Below are positions 24,217 through 25,347 of a stretch of DNA of 25,347 bases, piece by piece. The stretch lies in the NCBI GenBank assembly GCA_945897695.1, contig CAMDGW010000006.1, positions 1 to 25,347 of the forward strand, given 5' to 3'. Below the pieces are notes generated by a model, which was not told the origin of the DNA, made no database searches, and was given only the letters and a program-made list of their open reading frames with translations. Numbering within the stretch: position 1 is the stretch's first letter; each line of letters starts with the position of its first letter. Source of the stretch: Pseudobacteriovorax antillogorgiicola. Its GTDB lineage: Bacteria; Bdellovibrionota_B; Oligoflexia; Oligoflexales; RGVZ01. Both the position numbers and the translations under genes were made by a program.

Positions 24217-24831
24217 ATGAAATCCACTCGTCTCCCAAATATTGTCGCATCTATTGGAATAGCCACCATGTCTTCTTGTGCCACGCATAGCTCAGGATTT
24301 CAAAAAGCTGAAGTGATCGAAAGAATTGGCAACAAAAATGAAACGCCAGACTGGGCAAGCGGCGAGAAAACGGCTCTTGTTGAGGGCTCTGACTGCATCT
24401 TCATCAGTCAAATGACAATGTCTGGCAATTCACGCTCCGAGGCTTGTATGAAATCTGCGGAGCTTGATGCCCAGGCTGGAATACTTAAACACATCAAATC
24501 AAGTATGACGGCTAGCGGACAATTAAACGAAGCTGACTCCGTATCTGACCCAGGATTTGAAAGCCTTACGACGTTTTTTTCTGCCGGAAAACTGAGCGGC
24601 GTAAAAACCACTGAACGCTATTGGGAAAAACGAGTCGAAAGCAGCGAAAGTGGCGACCGCGTTTTAAAGCTAAGATGCGCCGTAAAAGTCGCCATTCGTA
24701 AAAGTGACCTCGAAAAACAACTTCGCGAAGCTATGGGCGGACCCAAAGTGAACTCTGCAGCTCACGAAGCGCTGGAAAAAGCCACCGTAAAAGCCATTGA
24801 TAGTTTTGGCGAGGACGCCTCTAAGCCTTGA
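24217..24831 (+). CDS. LPP20-like lipoprotein, unknown function
   Basis: 204 residues. Signal peptide with lipobox: IASIGIATMSSC-type end, Cys at residue 21 (MSSC), so the protein is probably lipidated and sent outward. The mature part has a helix SAELDAQAGILKHIKSS, then strands TTFFSAGKLSGVKTTERYW and VLKLRCAVKVAIRKSDL: the order of LPP20/FlgT-N-like domains, in which a helix packs on a small sheet. It ends with a charged helix. Start chosen at 24217 (AAAGG about 8-10 bases upstream, lipobox spacing correct) over 24130. It is co-oriented with the PEGA-repeat gene, whose N-terminus has a similar pattern. Convergent with the flagellin at the right edge. Confidence 0.78.
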   Translation: MKSTRLPNIVASIGIATMSSCATHSSGFQKAEVIERIGNKNETPDWASGEKTALVEGSDCIFISQMTMSGNSRSEACMKSAELDAQAGILKHIKSSMTASGQLNEADSVSDPGFESLTTFFSAGKLSGVKTTERYWEKRVESSESGDRVLKLRCAVKVAIRKSDLEKQLREAMGGPKVNSAAHEALEKATVKAIDSFGEDASKP

Positions 24832-24868
24832 TTGGCCTGGGGGGACAATACCCACCGTCACAAACAGC

Positions 24869-24900
24869 AAAAGGCCCACGCCGACTTCTCGGCGCGGGCC
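24869..24900 (-). terminator. intrinsic terminator of the second flagellin gene
   Basis: Arms 24873-24884 and 24889-24900 with loop of 4. On the minus-strand RNA all 12 positions pair (one as G-U), followed by UUUU. On the plus strand there is an A-C mismatch and no U-run, so it works mainly for the flagellin. Confidence 0.85.
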
Positions 24901-24926
24901 AAAATAGAGGTAAACACGTTTAATTA

Positions 24927-25347
24927 TCAACCGCGAAGCAATTGTAGCGCAAAATCGCTGTTCTGGTTTGCTTGCGTCAAGACAGAAACACCAGCCTGAG
25001 TCAAGATGCGGTTTGTTGCAAGTTTAGCGGTCTCAGCGGCATAGTCGACATCGCGAATACGGCTTTGAGCTGCCTGCAAGTTCTCGTTAGTCACTTCAAT
25101 GTTCGTGATACTGGAGTTCAACCGAGATTGAACAGAACCAAGAACAGCGCGGTATGAGGCCATCGAGTCAAGAGCTGTATCGAGACGGTTGAAGATGTCA
25201 TTTGTACCAGATGGTCCAAGATCTGCAGCTCCGCCATCTGAATCTGGGGAAACGATGCTGAGCTCAGGATCCAGGATCGAGGCCATAGACTCGCGGAACG
25301 TTGCCAGATCTTTAAGATCAACAGTCAAAATGTCTGGATCTGATTCC
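24927..25347 (-). CDS. fliC: flagellin, C-terminal part (cut by window edge)
   Basis: The frame is open from the right edge to a TGA at 24927, about 139 codons; the internal TTG at 25328 is not a start. The C-terminal D1/D0 flagellin domain is clear: FNRLDTALDSMASYRAVLG, VQSRLNSSITNIE, QAAQSRIRDVDYAAETAKLA and QAGVSVLTQANQ, ending ALQLLRG. It is related to but distinct from the flagellin at 6465-7358 (for example DVDYAAETAKL against DVDFASATAEF), so the two are paralogs, not a duplication of identical copies. The middle part (SDPDILTVDLKDLATF) has the length and style of a short flagellin. A strong terminator follows. Promoter and N-terminus are outside the window. Confidence 0.94.
   Translation of the reverse strand, partial: ESDPDILTVDLKDLATFRESMASILDPELSIVSPDSDGGAADLGPSGTNDIFNRLDTALDSMASYRAVLGSVQSRLNSSITNIEVTNENLQAAQSRIRDVDYAAETAKLATNRILTQAGVSVLTQANQNSDFALQLLRG

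Overview
The window looks like ordinary chromosome of a motile, Gram-negative, outer-membrane-bearing bacterium. Supporting genes are lolA, a dacB-type penicillin-binding protein, OmpA-like and beta-barrel-like exported proteins, a lipobox protein, and two different flagellin genes with short central regions. Moderate GC, Shine-Dalgarno leaders and the style of the exported proteins recall Bdellovibrionota/Oligoflexia (Bdellovibrio-like) genomes. That placement is an inference; no 16S or other decisive marker is present. I see no insertion sequence, phage gene, CRISPR array or rRNA.

Layout, left to right. (a) 1-1255, minus: a UDP-glucuronate decarboxylase-like gene followed by the start of an alpha/beta-hydrolase cut by the window edge. 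(b) 1524-5669, plus: sucC-sucD-macrodomain-dacB, tightly spaced. (c) 5689-5842: a stand-alone tRNA-Ile(GAT) with its own promoter and terminator. (d) 5855-7438, minus: a small Fis-type DNA-binding protein behind a near-consensus sigma-54 promoter, then a flagellin gene behind a sigma-28-like promoter. (e) 7520-9119, minus: an OmpA-domain exported protein and mutM (TTG start). (f) 9312-13383, plus: promoter-purM-pyrB-nitrilase-RNaseZ-like hydrolase-terminator, a clean nucleotide-metabolism operon. (g) 13525-13852: a small coiled-coil gene and a bidirectional terminator. (h) 13867-16310, minus: lolA and a PocR-domain sigma-54 activator whose leader holds several nested inverted repeats. (i) 16402-18060: an acyl-CoA ligase. 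(j) 18132-19893: two exported beta-rich proteins and a matrixin-type metalloprotease with overlapping reading frames. (k) 19979-22246: nadA and a cysteine desulfurase. (l) 22464-24831: a PEGA-repeat exported protein and a lipoprotein. (m) 24869-25347, minus: terminator and 3' part of a second flagellin.

How parts fit. Most genes are housekeeping: TCA cycle, purine, pyrimidine and NAD synthesis, DNA repair, peptidoglycan and lipoprotein handling. Motility and sigma-54 control form a second layer: two flagellins, a sigma-54-driven Fis-type protein and a sigma-54 activator. The least explained pieces are the leader of the PocR/AAA+ activator (a predicted three-way junction that would pair part of its own ribosome-binding site), the barrel/barrel/matrixin cassette, and the PEGA plus LPP20-like lipoprotein pair. 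These are the places where new biology is most plausible; none is proven by sequence alone.
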